Assembly (NCBI GenBank): GCA_015057525.1
Contig: SVEE01000005.1
Location: forward strand, 1-64,000
Reading direction: 5' to 3'
Source: Lachnospiraceae bacterium
Lineage (GTDB): Bacteria > Bacillota > Clostridia > Lachnospirales > Lachnospiraceae
Length of the DNA: 64,000 nt
The notes under the pieces were generated by a model. That model searched no databases and had not been told where the DNA came from. It saw nothing but the letters and a program-made list of their open reading frames with translations. Of the stretch, positions 61,670 through 64,000 are shown piece by piece (the stretch's first letter is position 1; every line of letters begins with the position of its first letter). The position numbers and the translations under genes were made by a program.

Positions 61670-62944
61670 TTATTCGTATCTGAGTGCATCGATTGGATTA
61701 AGATTTGCAGCCTTAACCGATGGAATAAATCCAAATACAATTCCTATTACCACTGAAAAAAGTACTGATACAAGAATTGCTGCTCCACTTATTGCTACAG
61801 GAACAGCTGCAATATTTGAAATTAGGTATGCAAGGCCAATTCCCGCTCCTACTCCTAATACTCCACCTAAGCTTGTTAAAACTGCTGCCTCAGTCAAAAA
61901 CTGAGCTAAAATAACTTTCTTTCTTGCTCCTAACGCCTTCTTAAGACCAATTTCTCTTGTTCTTTCTGTAACCGACACAAGCATAATATTCATTACACCT
62001 ATACCACCTACAATAAGAGATATACTTGCAATCCATATAAGCTGTTGACTAGTAGATGCACTAACCTCTTGAAGAGCCTTTGCCTTCTCTAATAAATCCT
62101 CACTCTTGTAAGTGTAGCTTTGTCCTGATTCACTACCATCATCCACTATATTAATATGACTATTAAGTACATCCGCTGTACCTCTTCCAGCCAAAGTCAT
62201 ATCTTCTGTAGATTTTGCTTTTATTACAACATTATATGGCTCATCAAAACCGTATATCATTGGCCACACAGAATCAGTGACAAATATTTTGCCTGAAACC
62301 TCTTCTCCATAATAGGTATACCAGTCATAGTAGGATTCTACGGTAGGTTCAAAACCTGACTGCTGCTCTACAACACCTATTACAACATAGGTTTCTCCCA
62401 TTATTTCTATGGTTGCTCCCAAAGGATTTTCACCACCGAACAATGTACTAACGGCAGTTGTATCAAGAACTACAAATTTATTAAACTCTTCTCTATCAAT
62501 GTCTCTAAAGAATCTACCCTTTGTGACAACATATCCTGTCACCGAAAAATAATCCTCATCCACACCTAATATTGTTGCATTTGATAAGGTTTTATCCTTG
62601 TAATATATTCCTTCATACATTACACCTCTTCTATATGCAGAAACTCCAGCAACCTGCTCAATCTCCATAATTTCCTCTTTGATGTCATCATCTATCATTG
62701 GCATCCCATCCGGTGTCATGGAGTCACCTGAGTAATATTCCCATTCACCTGCATATAATTGAACCTCCACCAGGTTGTCACCTGAGCCAACGAGATTCTC
62801 TTTTATCTGCTCACTTGTTCCTTTTATTGTTGATACTATGGCAATAATGGCAGCTATACCGATTATAATTCCTAACATTGTAAGAAAGGAACGCATCTTA
62901 TGTGCCCATATGCCTTGAAATGATAATCTTATATTTTCTAACAT
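61670..62944 (-). CDS. MacB-type ABC transporter permease (FtsX fold)
   Basis: A 424-residue permease. It has an N-terminal helix (FLTMLGIIIGIAAIIAIVST), a large extracellular MacB-PCD domain (about 45-290), and three C-terminal helices with NIMLVSVTERTREIGLKKALGARK and FGFIPSVKAANLNPIDALRY, the family's closing motif. It has no ATPase domain, so a separate ATPase is needed; none is encoded downstream within the window, and it may lie beyond the right edge. It is 13 bp after the adaptor gene. The role is probably export of a peptide or drug, or envelope-stress handling. Confidence 0.93.
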   Translation of the reverse strand: MLENIRLSFQGIWAHKMRSFLTMLGIIIGIAAIIAIVSTIKGTSEQIKENLVGSGDNLVEVQLYAGEWEYYSGDSMTPDGMPMIDDDIKEEIMEIEQVAGVSAYRRGVMYEGIYYKDKTLSNATILGVDEDYFSVTGYVVTKGRFFRDIDREEFNKFVVLDTTAVSTLFGGENPLGATIEIMGETYVVIGVVEQQSGFEPTVESYYDWYTYYGEEVSGKIFVTDSVWPMIYGFDEPYNVVIKAKSTEDMTLAGRGTADVLNSHINIVDDGSESGQSYTYKSEDLLEKAKALQEVSASTSQQLIWIASISLIVGGIGVMNIMLVSVTERTREIGLKKALGARKKVILAQFLTEAAVLTSLGGVLGVGAGIGLAYLISNIAAVPVAISGAAILVSVLFSVVIGIVFGFIPSVKAANLNPIDALRYE

Positions 62945-62957
62945 ATTATATTCCTTT

Positions 62958-64000
62958 CTATTGGTATAGTACGTCTATACTTTCTTGCACAGTATTTACA
63001 CCTTCTACAGCATCGGCAGAATACGGAAATGCAATGTAATCATTAGGGCTAAGACCTCCTTTAATTTCAATCATACTACCCCAAAGGATTTCGCCAGTTG
63101 CCACATAAGTCTTAACTAGCTTGCCATCCAATTCTTTCATTACATAGTAATTACCATTTTCTTTTCTAACCATTGCCATTTCAATGTAAAATGAATCTGA
63201 CATTTCCGCCGAAGAATCCATGAGCATAACCTCCATATACATACCCTGGGATAAATCTTCACCACCATTGATTGTGATGGTTACAGGATAAAAGGATTCC
63301 TCAGCCGCACTATAATTATATCCACTAGACGGAATATCTCCAATATGAGTTATGGTTCCATCGTAAACCATGCCATTATCATAACAATTGAGAAGAACCA
63401 TATCACCTTCCTGAATTGACATTAAATCTAACTCACCAATTGCAGTTTCAACAGTATATCCCTCTGTTCCACTTATAACAATAAACGGTTCGTTATTTAA
63501 TATGGCAGTTTCTTGGTCTACAACTTTTTTAACTACCCCATCAAAATTACACACAACTTCGCCGGTTGAAAACTGATATTCCATAATCTGTAATTCGATT
63601 AACTGCAATTGATAGTCAATAGTAAGTCTTGAAATTTCTGCTTTTTTCTCTTTTATAGCAAGTGCAAGTTCCTCCACAGTATATGTGATTTCTTCAGGCT
63701 CTCCCTCTGACTGAGTATCCTCAGGCGTACCCTCTGGTGTAGTCACATCTGCTTCTGGAGCCACAGGCTGTTCAGTGTTTGCCGGTTCTTCTGTACTCGC
63801 TGGTTGCTCTGTGTTCGTAGGCTCCTCTGTACTTGTAGGCTCCTGAGGTGTTGCATCAGTAGGGGTAGCACTCTCCCCTCCCGTAGGTATTTCAGGTGTT
63901 TCCGTAGTATCTGGAACTTCTGTTGTTGGCACCTCTGTTGTTGGTTCCTCTGGAACAGGTGGTACCACAGGTGGCTGAACAGGAACTGTATTGTTTAATT
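62958..64000 (-). CDS. HlyD/MacA-like membrane-fusion (adaptor) protein, 5' end outside window
   Basis: The frame is open to the right edge, so the start is missing; the track start at 63968 is an internal GTG. The visible part has a Pro/Thr/Glu-rich stretch of about 110 residues (TSTEEPTNTEQPASTEEPAN), then one coiled-coil arm (ELALAIKEKKAEISRLTIDY), the lipoyl-like half (VVCNFDGVVKKVVDQETAIL), beta-barrel parts and a C-terminal membrane-proximal domain. The disordered stretch seems to replace the tip of the adaptor hairpin. It is upstream of the MacB-like permease in one operon. Confidence 0.85.
   Translation of the reverse strand, partial: LNNTVPVQPPVVPPVPEEPTTEVPTTEVPDTTETPEIPTGGESATPTDATPQEPTSTEEPTNTEQPASTEEPANTEQPVAPEADVTTPEGTPEDTQSEGEPEEITYTVEELALAIKEKKAEISRLTIDYQLQLIELQIMEYQFSTGEVVCNFDGVVKKVVDQETAILNNEPFIVISGTEGYTVETAIGELDLMSIQEGDMVLLNCYDNGMVYDGTITHIGDIPSSGYNYSAAEESFYPVTITINGGEDLSQGMYMEVMLMDSSAEMSDSFYIEMAMVRKENGNYYVMKELDGKLVKTYVATGEILWGSMIEIKGGLSPNDYIAFPYSADAVEGVNTVQESIDVLYQ

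Noticed and set aside
63804-63998. Plus-strand Cys/Arg-rich ORF at the right edge
   Set aside because: It is the antisense of the PTE-rich stretch of the adaptor gene.

Overview
The window looks like chromosomal DNA of an AT-rich, spore-lineage Firmicute, most likely a Lachnospiraceae-type clostridium. This rests on gene content: sporulation sigma factors SigH and SigG, CIRCE-controlled groESL, a group-B-like [FeFe] hydrogenase, a bacterial GlnRS, tandem zinc-ribbon membrane proteins, cohesin/dockerin modules, and DUF6062/DUF5721/DUF2225 proteins. Most genes are on the minus strand. There is one tRNA (Thr-GGU). I see no rRNA, CRISPR array, prophage or intact insertion sequence.

Layout. 0-2.5 kb: the tail of an unidentified plus-strand gene, a long nested hairpin, then groL and groS behind a CIRCE operator. 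2.6-7.6 kb: an 8-oxoguanine glycosylase, a zinc-type DUF6062 protein, and a glnS-DUF2225-papain-like amidase operon. 7.7-13.8 kb: a cell-surface block with a membrane-anchored cohesin protein, a dockerin-bearing N-acetylglucosaminidase and a BspA-type leucine-rich-repeat protein. 13.9-17.4 kb: tRNA-Thr and the cysS-mrnC-rlmB-sigH cluster. 17.8-21.6 kb: htpG with its own CIRCE, a DUF5721 gene, a membrane transglutaminase and an overlooked 54-residue membrane peptide. 21.9-27.6 kb: argH with a coupled small gene, a Y-family polymerase/YolD pair, sigG and a DUF1846 gene. 27.6-35.1 kb: an NhaC antiporter, two HAD phosphatases, two zinc-ribbon membrane paralogues, the hydrogenase-like protein and pncB. 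35.3-38.1 kb: a hybrid sensor with a degraded ATPase domain and its LuxR-type partner. 38.2-44.2 kb: typA, a PadR/DUF1700 membrane operon, a 244-bp MITE-like inverted repeat and two AIM24 genes. 44.3-51 kb: a heterodimeric ABC exporter, DUF1292, a DUF1801-GNAT fusion, an AraC regulator and a methyltransferase. 51-56.3 kb: an accessory-looking segment between two related TTATCCGTAA repeat clusters, carrying a GNAT gene, an arsR/DUF5714-ArsC pair, a lipoprotein and small membrane genes. 56.3-64 kb: a DHHW/MBOAT O-acetylation pair, a UvrD-type helicase with a SEC-C partner, and a MacA/MacB-like adaptor and permease cut by the window end.

How parts work together. The groESL and htpG operators suggest a shared HrcA heat-shock regulon. 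The cohesin protein and the dockerin glucosaminidase, 18 bp apart, suggest non-covalent tethering of a wall hydrolase to the membrane. This is the most interesting candidate system. The non-coding DNA holds at least four structured repeat types: a 33-nt GGGTCTATA...CCAGACCC unit family, the MITE-like element, the TTATCCGTAA clusters and the groL-distal nested hairpin.
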